Positions 1 through 7,089 of a stretch of DNA of 12,762 bases are shown one piece after another. A model generated the notes under the pieces. It was not told the origin of the DNA and did not search any database. It saw only the letters and a program-made list of their open reading frames with translations. Positions within the stretch are counted from its first letter, which is position 1. Each line of letters starts with the position of its first letter. Source of the stretch: Gemmatimonadota bacterium. GTDB taxonomy: Bacteria > Gemmatimonadota > Gemmatimonadetes > Gemmatimonadales > GWC2-71-9. The DNA is taken from assembly GCA_003220975.1 (NCBI GenBank), contig QHTX01000139.1:1-12762 (forward strand), given 5' to 3'. The position numbers and the translations under genes are program-made.

Positions 1-335
1 GGAATCACGGCATGCTCGCCCCAGCCGGCGGGCAAGTGCTGTTCGTGGCCGGGCAGACGGCTCCCGAGCGTGATGGGCTCGTCGAGCAGTGGGCAGGCGC
101 GCTCGAACGCGTGCTCGCGGTCGTGGGCGCGGCCGGGGGCGGGCCCGAACACATCGGCCGCATGACGATCTACGTCACCGACCGGCAGACCTACCTCGCG
201 AGCTTGAAGCCGCTCGGCGAGGTGCATCGTCGCCTCATGGGGCGGCACTACCCCGCTATGGCACTCGTGGAAGTGCGAGCGCTCGTGGACGCGAACGCCG
301 CCGTGGAGATCGAAGCGACGGCCGTGCTTCCCTGA
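1..335 (+). CDS. Rid-family (YjgF/YER057c/UK114) protein, 5' end missing
   Basis: This is a small Rid-fold protein. The frame is open from base 3 (codons N-H-G before the first Met at position 12), and family members usually carry residues before this point, so the true start lies left of the window. What remains is about 110 residues. The family pattern is clear: an early LFVAGQTA strand, a DLxxIG-like helix region (GPEHIGR) followed by TIYVTD, then RHYPAMALVEV and a terminal VEIEATAVLP strand. Rid proteins form trimers, and the RidA subgroup hydrolyses reactive enamines/imines such as 2-aminoacrylate. Here the position equivalent to the substrate-binding Arg105 of E. coli RidA seems to be Ala (residue 90 counted from the Met at 12), with an Arg one place earlier. 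It may therefore belong to a Rid subgroup other than RidA. It ends 22 bases before the next gene and should be co-transcribed with it. A role in handling an amino-substituted CoA intermediate is an inference from context. Confidence 0.85.
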   Translation, partial: NHGMLAPAGGQVLFVAGQTAPERDGLVEQWAGALERVLAVVGAAGGGPEHIGRMTIYVTDRQTYLASLKPLGEVHRRLMGRHYPAMALVEVRALVDANAAVEIEATAVLP

Positions 336-357
336 CCGATACCAGGAGACCCTCTGC

Positions 358-1158
358 ATGTCGCTCGCGCCCACGTCTTTCCTCTACCGGCACGACCCGC
401 ACACCGGCGTCGCCACCATCACGCTCAATCGTCCGGAAAAGCTCAATGCCTTGACGTTCGACGTGTACCGCGAGCTGCGCGACGCCTTCCGCGCGCTCGA
501 CGGCGAGCCAGGAGTCCGAGCCGTGGTCATCACGGGGGCCGGGCGCGCGTTCTGCTCGGGCGGCGATGTGGAGGAGATCATCGGGGCGCTGTTTGCGCGT
601 GACGACGCGGGGTTGCTCGAGTTCACGCGGCTCACGTGCGACCTGATCCTCGCGATGCGTCACTGCCGGCGTCCGATCGTTGGCGCCCTGAACGGGACCG
701 TGGCGGGCGCGGGGGCCGTCATCGCCGCCGCGTGCGACCTGCGCATCGCCGCCGAGTCGGCAAAGATCGCGTTCCTGTTCACGAAGGTCGGCCTGTCGGG
801 CGCCGACATGGGGGCCGCGTGGCTGCTACCCCGCATCGTGGGGCTCGGCCACGCGACCGAGCTGCTCATGAGCGGCGACTTCATCGATGCCCAGACGGCG
901 CTCCGCATCGGCCTCTACAATCGGGTCGTCGCGGGCGCTAACGTGATGGTGGAGGCCCGCGGGTTCGCCGACCGGCTGGCCCGCGGACCGTCGTCCGCGC
1001 TCGGGATCACGAAGGACGCGCTCAATCGCGAGGCGCACATGGATCTCGTCACCGCGCTCGAGGCGGAAGCGCAGGTGCAGGCCGGGTGCATGCGGAGCCC
1101 CAACTTCCGCGAAGCCTACGACGCCTTCAAGGCGAAGCGCGAGCCCAAATTCGTGTGA
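358..1158 (+). CDS. Enoyl-CoA hydratase/isomerase (crotonase) family protein, isomerase-like active site
   Basis: This is a 266-residue crotonase-fold protein, the usual length. The start is supported by AGGAG at 344-348, nine bases before the ATG. Family landmarks are ITLNRPEKLNAL (21-32), the oxyanion/CoA region GRAFCSGGD (62-70), and GTVAGAGAVIAAACDL (113-128). An ungapped comparison with rat mitochondrial hydratase (from memory) puts Val121 at the first catalytic Glu (Glu144) and Thr142 at the second (Glu164). An Asp does occur at residue 150 in GADMGAAWLLPR, the position of the catalytic Asp in PaaG-type isomerases (PDxGxxWLLPR). A classical hydratase reaction is therefore doubtful; isomerisation or another crotonase reaction on an alicyclic CoA thioester is more likely. 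The gene lies between a Rid protein and an acyl-CoA dehydrogenase in the anthranilate/tryptophan operon, so it probably acts after dearomatisation of 2-aminobenzoyl-CoA. The family is certain; the exact reaction is not. Confidence 0.88.
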   Translation: MSLAPTSFLYRHDPHTGVATITLNRPEKLNALTFDVYRELRDAFRALDGEPGVRAVVITGAGRAFCSGGDVEEIIGALFARDDAGLLEFTRLTCDLILAMRHCRRPIVGALNGTVAGAGAVIAAACDLRIAAESAKIAFLFTKVGLSGADMGAAWLLPRIVGLGHATELLMSGDFIDAQTALRIGLYNRVVAGANVMVEARGFADRLARGPSSALGITKDALNREAHMDLVTALEAEAQVQAGCMRSPNFREAYDAFKAKREPKFV

Positions 1159-1172
1159 CGGTGCCCGATCCG

Positions 1173-2321
1173 ATGGCCGTCTGCGCCTTCCTGACCGAGT
1201 CCCACGTCGCTCTGGCGGGGCGGGTCACCGAGTACGTGACGCGCGAGATCGCCCCGCTGCCCGAACCCGCAGACGACGCCGGTGCGCGGACCCAGGCGCG
1301 GGACCTCGTGCTGCGGCTCGGCCGGGCGGGATGGTTCGCGCCGATCGGGGACCTCGACCTGCGCGCGGCGTGCCTGGTGCGCGAGGCGCTGGCCGGCGCG
1401 TCACCGCTCGCGGACGCCGTGTTCGCGCTCCAAGCCCTCGGTACCGTGCCGATCCTGCTGGCGGGCGATCCGGCGCTCAAAGACCGCTGGGTGCCGGCCG
1501 TGCTCGCGGGCCGGGCCATGGCCTCCTTCGCGATGACCGAGGCCGAGGCGGGCTCCGACGCGGCCGCGATCGCCACGACCGCGCGGCGTGACGGCACGGG
1601 CTACGTCCTGAGCGGCACCAAGACATTCATCTCGAACGCCGGGATCGCGGACTTCTATACCGTGTTCGCCTCCACCGATCCGGCGCAGGGCAACAAGGGA
1701 ATTTCGGCCTTCGTGGTAGCGGCCGACACGCCGGGGCTCAAGTTCATGCGCCCCCTCGTGCTCTCGGCGCCGCATCCGCTCGGCGAGATCGCGTTCCAAG
1801 ACTGCCGGGTGCCGGCGTCGAGCCGCCTCGGGGCCGAGGGCGAGGGGTTCAAGCTCGGGTTAGCCACGCTCGATCGGCTGCGGGCAACGGTCGCTGCGGC
1901 CGCGTGCGGCATGGCGGCGCGCGCGCTCGGGGAGGCGGTGGCACACGCCACTCGGCGCCGGCAATTCGGGCGCACGCTCGGCGAGTTCCAGCTCGTCCAA
2001 GAGAAGCTCGCGCGCATGGCGACGGACCTCACCGCCGCACGGCTCCTCACTTACCGCGCCGCCTGGGAGAAGGACCGCGGCGCGGAGCGGGTGACCCTCG
2101 AGGCGGCGATGGCCAAAGCGTTCGCGACCGAGGCCGCCCAGCGAATCGTGGACGATGCGGTGCAGATCCTGGGGGGCCGCGGCGTGCTTGCGTCCCACCC
2201 GGTGGAGCGCCTATATCGCGCCGTGCGAACGCTGCGGATCTACGAGGGCACGACAGAGATCCAGCACTTGATCGTGGCGGGGCAGCTCCTGAAACGGGCG
2301 GCCGGCGAGAGCGCGCCATGA
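1173..2321 (+). CDS. Acyl-CoA dehydrogenase family flavoprotein
   Basis: An FAD-dependent acyl-CoA dehydrogenase of 382 residues from the ATG at 1173, the family norm. GTG codons at 1161 and at 1155 (overlapping the previous stop as GTGA) are in frame and possible; none has a strong ribosome binding site. Domains in order are an N-terminal helical domain (about 1-115), the flavin/substrate beta-barrel with FAMTEAEAGSDAAAI (119-133) and SGTKTFISNAG (147-157), and a C-terminal helical domain with RRRQFGRTLGEFQLVQEKLA (261-280) and QILGGRG (331-337). Glu358 in RIYEGTTEIQ corresponds to the catalytic base of medium-chain acyl-CoA dehydrogenase. The enzyme would introduce a double bond next to the thioester and pass electrons to ETF. 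Its last bases overlap the next start (ATGA, 2318-2321), so translation is probably coupled. In this operon the substrate is likely an alicyclic or ring-opened product of the 2-aminobenzoyl-CoA pathway, not a normal fatty acyl-CoA; that is an inference. Confidence 0.9.
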   Translation: MAVCAFLTESHVALAGRVTEYVTREIAPLPEPADDAGARTQARDLVLRLGRAGWFAPIGDLDLRAACLVREALAGASPLADAVFALQALGTVPILLAGDPALKDRWVPAVLAGRAMASFAMTEAEAGSDAAAIATTARRDGTGYVLSGTKTFISNAGIADFYTVFASTDPAQGNKGISAFVVAADTPGLKFMRPLVLSAPHPLGEIAFQDCRVPASSRLGAEGEGFKLGLATLDRLRATVAAAACGMAARALGEAVAHATRRRQFGRTLGEFQLVQEKLARMATDLTAARLLTYRAAWEKDRGAERVTLEAAMAKAFATEAAQRIVDDAVQILGGRGVLASHPVERLYRAVRTLRIYEGTTEIQHLIVAGQLLKRAAGESAP

Positions 2322-4576
2322 AGATCGTCGTGCTGGGTGGCGGGCCGGCCGGGCTCTACTTCGCGATCCAGATGAAGAAGGCCGATGCCTCCCACGACGT
2401 CACGGTGATCGAGCGGAATCCCCTCGATGCCACGTTCGGGTTCGGCGTCGTCTTCTCCGACGCCACCCAGGACAACCTGGCCGACGCGGATCGCGAGACT
2501 TACGAAGAGATGGCGCGGCGATTCCATCATTGGGACGACATCGACGTCCACTTCAACGGCACCGTCGTCACCTCGACCGGCCATGGCTTCAGCGGCCTGT
2601 CGCGGCGGGCGCTGCTCGCGATCCTGAGCCGCCGCGCCGAAGCGGTGGGGGGGTGCCTCGAGGTCGGCACGGAGGTCGGGGACGTCCGTCCCTTCCTGGG
2701 AGCCGACCTCGTGGTCGCGGCCGACGGTTTCAACAGCGTCGTGCGCCGGCAGTTCGCTCACCAGTTCAAGCCGATGGTCGACTGGCGCCCCAACCGCTAC
2801 GTGTGGCTCGGCACGACGCGCCCCTTTCCGGCGTTCACGTTCTACTTCAAGCGCGATCGCCACGGCCTGTGGCGCGTCCACGCCTACCAATACGAACCTG
2901 GGTGCTCGACCTTCATCGTGGAGGCCACGGAAGCAACCTGGCGGGCGGCGGGGATGGACCGCGCCGACGAGGACGCAACGCTCGCCTTCTGCGAGGCCTT
3001 ATTCCAGGAGGAGCTCGAGGGTCACCGACTCCTCAAGAACCGCTCCCTGTGGCGCAACTTCGGCACCGTGCGGAACGAACGGTGGCACCATGAGAACGTC
3101 GTGCTCCTGGGCGACGCGGCCCACACCGCCCACTTTTCCGTGGGATCGGGCACGAAGCTCGCCATGGAGGACGCCGTCGCCCTCGGCCGGGCGCTCCAGC
3201 GCACGCCTCGGGGGGACGTCCCCGCCGCGCTCGCAGCGTACGAGGCGGAGCGGCGCCCCGCGGTGGAGAGCTTGCAGCGCGCCGCGCAGGTCAGTCTGCA
3301 ATGGTTCGAGGACGCCGAGCGCTATATGGACCTCGCGCCCGTTCAGTTCGCCTTCAACTTGCTGACCCGAAGCCTTCGGATCACCCACGACAACCTGAAG
3401 CTCCGTGATCCCAGCTTCGTCGAAGGGGTGGACCGCTGGTTCGCGGCTCGGACGGCCGAGCAGAGCGGGAGGGACATGCTTCTGAACCCGCCCCCGCCGC
3501 CCCTATTCACCCCGTTCCGGCTGCGGGACTTGCTGCTCGCGAACCGCGTGGTCGTTTCCCCAATGTGCCAGTACTGCGCCGAGGACGGCACGCCCAATGA
3601 CTGGCACCTGGTGCACCTGGGCGGCCGCGCGCTGGGGGGCGCGGGCCTGGTGTTCACGGAAATGACCGACGTCTCGCGGGAAGGTCGGATCTCCCCAGGG
3701 TGCACCGGCATGTACAAGCCGTCGCACGTTCCGGCTTGGAAACGGATCGCAGACTTCGTGCACACCCACAGCTACGCGAAGATCGGGCTGCAACTCGGCC
3801 ACGCGGGGCGCAAGGGCTCGACCCGCCTCGCCTGGGACGGCATGGACGAGCCGCTCCCGGAAGGCAACTGGCCCATTATCGCCGCCTCACCCGTCCCCTA
3901 TTTCCCCTACAGCCAAACGCCCCGAGCGATGGACCGGCGGGACATGGACGTGGTGCGCGACGACTTCGTGAGGGCGGCGCAGCTGGCAGAGGCGGCGGGC
4001 TTCGACATCCTCGAGATCCACTTCGCGCACGGCTATCTCCTGGCGAGCTTCATCTCACCGCTCACGAATCGCCGGATCGACGAGTACGGCGGCTCCCTCG
4101 CGAACCGGTTGCGGTTTCCCCTCGAGGTGTTCGACGCCGTGCGCGCAGTGTGGCCCGAGCACAAGCCGATCTCGGTGCGCGTCTCGGCCGTGGACTGGGC
4201 GCCAGGCGGCACCGAGCCGGGCGACGCCGTGGAGATCGGTAGGCTCCTCAAGGCGCACGGCTGCGACATCATCGATGTCTCGGCCGGCCAGACGGTGCCC
4301 GACGCGAAGCCCGTCTACGGGCGCCAGTTCCAGACGCCCTTCGCGGACCGCATCCGCCACGAGGCCGATATTCCGACCATGGCGGTGGGGAACATCTCTT
4401 CCTTCACCGACGTGAACACAATCCTCGCCGCGGGGCGCGCCGATCTCTGCGTCCTGGCGCGTGCGCATCTGTGGGACCCGTACTGGACGCGCCATGCCGC
4501 CCACGAGCTGGGCTATCAGCTACCCTGGCCGCCCCAGTACTCGACGCTCGACAACTACAAGCCGCGGTTCACGTGA
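2318..4576 (+). CDS. Two-domain flavoprotein: 2-aminobenzoyl-CoA monooxygenase/reductase type
   Basis: A 752-residue fusion of two flavoenzymes. The N-terminal part (1 to about 385) is an FAD aromatic hydroxylase: dinucleotide-binding GGGPAGLYFAIQ (7-18) and the second FAD motif GDAAHTAHFSVGSG starting at 265, as in salicylyl-CoA 5-hydroxylase. The C-terminal part (about 395-750) is an old yellow enzyme with VVSPMCQYC, HAGRKGS (495-501), the paired active-site histidines His568 and His571 in EIHFAHGYL, and NRRIDEYGGSLANR. This exact fusion is the hallmark of 2-aminobenzoyl-CoA monooxygenase/reductase, described in Azoarcus evansii. That enzyme hydroxylates anthraniloyl-CoA with O2 and NAD(P)H, then reduces the ring to a non-aromatic 2-amino-5-oxocyclohexene-carboxyl-CoA. 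The ATG at 2318 is chosen because MKIVVLGGGPAG starts the fold directly and overlaps the previous stop; the open frame continues upstream only as a shadow. Kynurenine-pathway genes immediately downstream support the substrate. A salicylyl-CoA-type substrate is the main alternative, but those enzymes normally lack the second domain. Confidence 0.88.
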   Translation: MKIVVLGGGPAGLYFAIQMKKADASHDVTVIERNPLDATFGFGVVFSDATQDNLADADRETYEEMARRFHHWDDIDVHFNGTVVTSTGHGFSGLSRRALLAILSRRAEAVGGCLEVGTEVGDVRPFLGADLVVAADGFNSVVRRQFAHQFKPMVDWRPNRYVWLGTTRPFPAFTFYFKRDRHGLWRVHAYQYEPGCSTFIVEATEATWRAAGMDRADEDATLAFCEALFQEELEGHRLLKNRSLWRNFGTVRNERWHHENVVLLGDAAHTAHFSVGSGTKLAMEDAVALGRALQRTPRGDVPAALAAYEAERRPAVESLQRAAQVSLQWFEDAERYMDLAPVQFAFNLLTRSLRITHDNLKLRDPSFVEGVDRWFAARTAEQSGRDMLLNPPPPPLFTPFRLRDLLLANRVVVSPMCQYCAEDGTPNDWHLVHLGGRALGGAGLVFTEMTDVSREGRISPGCTGMYKPSHVPAWKRIADFVHTHSYAKIGLQLGHAGRKGSTRLAWDGMDEPLPEGNWPIIAASPVPYFPYSQTPRAMDRRDMDVVRDDFVRAAQLAEAAGFDILEIHFAHGYLLASFISPLTNRRIDEYGGSLANRLRFPLEVFDAVRAVWPEHKPISVRVSAVDWAPGGTEPGDAVEIGRLLKAHGCDIIDVSAGQTVPDAKPVYGRQFQTPFADRIRHEADIPTMAVGNISSFTDVNTILAAGRADLCVLARAHLWDPYWTRHAAHELGYQLPWPPQYSTLDNYKPRFT

Positions 4577-4587
4577 GGCGCTCTCCG

Positions 4588-5370
4588 ATGCCGGTGAGCT
4601 ATGCCAGCTACCTGAAGCTCGACGAGCTGTTGTCCTTGCAGCAGCCGCGCTCCGCAGGCCCGGAGCACGACGAGATGCTCTTCATTGTCATCCATCAAGT
4701 GTACGAGCTCTGGTTCAAGGAAATGCTCCACGAGCTCGGCTATCTCGACACGCTGCTGCGCGACAACGAGACGCCCCGGGCCCTGCACACCCTGAAGCGG
4801 ATCCTCACCGTCCTCAAGGTGATGGTGGCACAGATCGACGTCCTGGAGACCATGACGCCGCTCGAATTCCTGTCGTTCCGAGATCGCCTCGAGTCCGGAA
4901 GCGGCTTCCAGTCGTTCCAGTTCCGCGAGCTCGAGTTCGTCCTCGGCACGAAGAACCCTGCGGCGATTGGGCGCTATCCCGAGGGGAGCGAGCCCCGACG
5001 ACGGCTCGAGGCCCGGTTTCGCCAGCCCACGTTGTGGGATGCCTTTCTCGCATACCTTGCGAAGAACAAGTACGCTGTGCCGGCGTCGCTGCTCCGTCGG
5101 GACGTGACGCGGTCCCCGGAGCCGTCGCGCGAGGTGCAGGGGATCCTGATCACGGTCTACCGGACGAACCGCGGCGTCTCGTCCGTATGCGAGCGTTTGG
5201 TGGATCTGGACGAAGGCGTCATGGAGTGGCGCTACCGACACGTGAAGATGGTGCAGCGCACCATCGGCACGAAGCTGGGCACGGGAGGGACCGCGGGGGC
5301 CGAGTACCTCGCGACGACGCTCAACAACCCTGCCTTTCCCGATCTCTGGGCGATCCGCACGGAGCTGTGA
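4588..5370 (+). CDS. kynA: Tryptophan 2,3-dioxygenase
   Basis: A heme dioxygenase that opens the indole ring of L-tryptophan to give N-formylkynurenine, the first step of the kynurenine pathway. From the ATG at 4588 it has 260 residues, slightly shorter than many bacterial homologues. GAGG at 4575-4578 sits nine bases upstream and supports this start. A GTG at 4573, overlapping the previous stop as GTGA, would add five residues. Landmarks are EHDEMLFIVIHQVYELWFKE (26-45), with Phe32 and the distal-pocket His36; Phe94 and Arg98 in EFLSFRDRL, matching the pocket Phe and substrate-carboxylate Arg of human TDO; SGFQSFQFRELEF; His218 in RYRHVKMVQ as the probable proximal heme ligand; and GTGGTAG (230-236), which closes the active site. 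The enzyme is cytoplasmic and a tetramer in characterised homologues. It is followed after four bases by a kynureninase-type gene, so both steps are likely co-expressed. Confidence 0.96.
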   Translation: MPVSYASYLKLDELLSLQQPRSAGPEHDEMLFIVIHQVYELWFKEMLHELGYLDTLLRDNETPRALHTLKRILTVLKVMVAQIDVLETMTPLEFLSFRDRLESGSGFQSFQFRELEFVLGTKNPAAIGRYPEGSEPRRRLEARFRQPTLWDAFLAYLAKNKYAVPASLLRRDVTRSPEPSREVQGILITVYRTNRGVSSVCERLVDLDEGVMEWRYRHVKMVQRTIGTKLGTGGTAGAEYLATTLNNPAFPDLWAIRTEL

Positions 5371-5374
5371 CCGG

Positions 5375-6583
5375 GTGGTGAAGCCGGAGGCGCTGTACGC
5401 GAGCCCGAACGCGCTCGCGCCGCACTACCGCCGCTTCCGCGTCGCGGAGCGATTACTGCTGACGGGCCACTCTCATCAGGCCTGGCCCGACGTGGGCTTC
5501 GAGGCCCAGCAGCGTGCCTGGCTCGATGCCGCCGAGCACGTGGACGACAAGTGGGAACGCGCGTTCGCCACGGCCGACCGGGTGCGACGCGGGTTCGCGC
5601 GGCTCCTCGACGACGCGGATGGGGCGATCGCCCTGGGCGCCAACACCCACGAGCTGGTCGTCCGATGGCTCTCTGCACTGCCCCTGCGACACCGACCCCG
5701 TCTCGTCACGACTACGGGCGAGTTTCACACGATCCGCCGCCAGCTCGACCGCTTGGCCGAGGAAGGGATCCCCGTCGTGAAGGTACCGGCGCTCCCGGCG
5801 GCCACGCTCGCCGAGCGACTCGCCCAGGCCGTCGATGACCGCACCGCGGCGGTGCTCGTCTCGGCCGTCCTGTACGAGAACGCCCACGTCGTGCCCAACC
5901 TCGCCCATGTGCTCGAGGCATGTCGCCGGGTGGGCGCGGAGCTGCTGGTGGACGCGTATCACGCGCTGAACGCTGTGCCATTCTCGCTGCGGCAAGATCG
6001 GCTGGGGGAGGCGTTCGTGGTCGGCGGCGGCTACAAGTACTGTCAGTTGGGCGAGGGCAACTGCTTTTTGCGGATCCCCCCGGAGTGCACGCTACGCCCG
6101 GTGATCACCGGATGGTTCGGCGAGTTCGAGACGCTCACCGCCGGCGGCGCGACCGGTCCAGTCACCTATGGTCCGGGTCCGGCGCGGTTCGCCGGCGCCA
6201 CGTACGATCCGACCAGCCACTACCGAGCAGCGCGCGTGTTCGACTTCTTCGAAGAACAGGACCTCACGCCGGTGTTGCTGCGGCAGGTGAGCCAGCACCA
6301 AGTGGGGCTGCTTGCAGGCCTGTGCGACGCGCTCGACGCTGATCCTCGACTGATCACGCGCGACCGCGCCATGACCCTCCCGGAACTCGGCGCCTTCCTC
6401 GCACTCAAGTCACCCCGGGCCGAAGAGCTGTGTCGCCGGCTGCGTGAGGCGGGCGTAGCAGCCGACTACCGGGCGGACCTGCTGCGGCTCGGGCCGGCTC
6501 CATATCTGTCGGACGCGCAGCTCCGGACAGCCATTGAGGCGCTGGGAAGCGTGGTGTGGGAAACGGGGGAAGGCTCCCGGTAG
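5375..6583 (+). CDS. kynU: Kynureninase-type PLP enzyme (aminotransferase class V fold)
   Basis: A 402-residue fold-type I PLP enzyme that probably cleaves kynurenine to anthranilate and alanine. The GTG at 5375 follows the kynA stop by four bases, with GGAG at 5361-5364 ten bases before it; the GTG at 5378 is an alternative. Visible features are LTGHSHQAWPD near the N-terminus (29-39; compare the GNSLG region of kynureninases), GANTHELVVRWLS (88-100) in the phosphate-binding area, LVDAYHALNAVPF (191-203) with Asp193 under the pyridine ring, and Lys221 in GGGYKYCQLGEGN, which should carry PLP as in the YKYLNxG motif of kynureninases. The motifs differ in detail from the well-studied enzymes, so the function rests partly on the kynA neighbour. 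No formamidase gene (kynB) is seen between or after them. The gene ends the operon, converging on tadA with 44 bases between; I see no clear terminator there. Another class V aminotransferase or lyase is the alternative. Confidence 0.78.
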   Translation: MVKPEALYASPNALAPHYRRFRVAERLLLTGHSHQAWPDVGFEAQQRAWLDAAEHVDDKWERAFATADRVRRGFARLLDDADGAIALGANTHELVVRWLSALPLRHRPRLVTTTGEFHTIRRQLDRLAEEGIPVVKVPALPAATLAERLAQAVDDRTAAVLVSAVLYENAHVVPNLAHVLEACRRVGAELLVDAYHALNAVPFSLRQDRLGEAFVVGGGYKYCQLGEGNCFLRIPPECTLRPVITGWFGEFETLTAGGATGPVTYGPGPARFAGATYDPTSHYRAARVFDFFEEQDLTPVLLRQVSQHQVGLLAGLCDALDADPRLITRDRAMTLPELGAFLALKSPRAEELCRRLREAGVAADYRADLLRLGPAPYLSDAQLRTAIEALGSVVWETGEGSR

Positions 6584-6627
6584 CGAGGTCGGTGCAGGAT
6601 GTGGAGGTGGCAGAGGTTGGCGGCACG

Positions 6628-7089
6628 TTAGCGCTTCTCCCGAAAAAACGTCTCCAGCAACCGACCGCAGGCGTCGGCGTCGACTCCACCGACCACTTCC
6701 ACGCGATGGTTCAAGCGGGCGTGGCGCAGCAGGTCGCCGACCGAGCCCGCCATTCCGGCCTTGGGGTCGTAGGCCCCAAACACCACCCGCCCCACTTTCG
6801 CCAGCACGACGGCCCCCGCGCACTGCGCGCACGGCTCGAGCGTCACGTACAGGATGCAGTCGGTGAGACGGTCGGTCGCGAGGGCCCGCAGCGCTTGCTG
6901 GATCGCCAGCAGCTCGGCGTGGGCCGTGGGGTCGCGGCGGGAGACCGACTCGTTGTGGGTTCGCGCGACGACCACGCCGTCCCGAAACACCGCGGCGCCC
7001 ACCGGGACTTCCCCGGCGGACGCCGCGCGACGGGCCTCCTCGAGCGCCGCCGCCATGCCCGCGAGGTCGGCGGCCGACGGCTTAGGCAC
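6628..7089 (-). CDS. tadA: tRNA-specific adenosine-34 deaminase
   Basis: A zinc-dependent cytidine-deaminase-fold enzyme of 153 residues that converts A34 to inosine in the anticodon of tRNA-Arg(ACG). Key motifs are VPVGAAVF (28-35), THNESVSRRDPTAHAE (43-58) holding the zinc ligand His and the proton-shuttle Glu, and LYVTLEPCAQCAGAVV with the two zinc-binding cysteines, followed by GRVVFGAYDPKAGMAGS and LNHRVEVVGG, which are typical of TadA. The middle of the Cys motif reads PCAQC; I more often see PCxMC. The start is GTG at 7089, giving an eight-base overlap with the end of clpB, so the two are probably one transcript with coupled translation. An ATG at 7056 would remove 11 residues yet keep the fold. 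No strong ribosome binding site is visible for either. Confidence 0.93.
   Translation of the reverse strand: MPKPSAADLAGMAAALEEARRAASAGEVPVGAAVFRDGVVVARTHNESVSRRDPTAHAELLAIQQALRALATDRLTDCILYVTLEPCAQCAGAVVLAKVGRVVFGAYDPKAGMAGSVGDLLRHARLNHRVEVVGGVDADACGRLLETFFREKR

Noticed and set aside
1904..2317. In-frame extension upstream of the fused flavoprotein
   Set aside because: It overlaps the acyl-CoA dehydrogenase, is Arg/Gly/Pro-rich and precedes a perfect FAD-binding N-terminus at 2318.
4471..4587. N-terminal extension of tryptophan dioxygenase
   Set aside because: It lies inside the flavoprotein gene in another frame; the family N-terminus begins near 4588.
6584..6627. Possible bidirectional terminator between the convergent kynureninase and tadA genes
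   Set aside because: No inverted repeat or T-run could be found in the 44 bases.
6628..7089. PCAQC in place of the more common PCxMC in TadA as a sign of altered specificity
   Set aside because: Both zinc cysteines and the HAE motif are intact and the middle residue varies in the family, so this is a minor variation.
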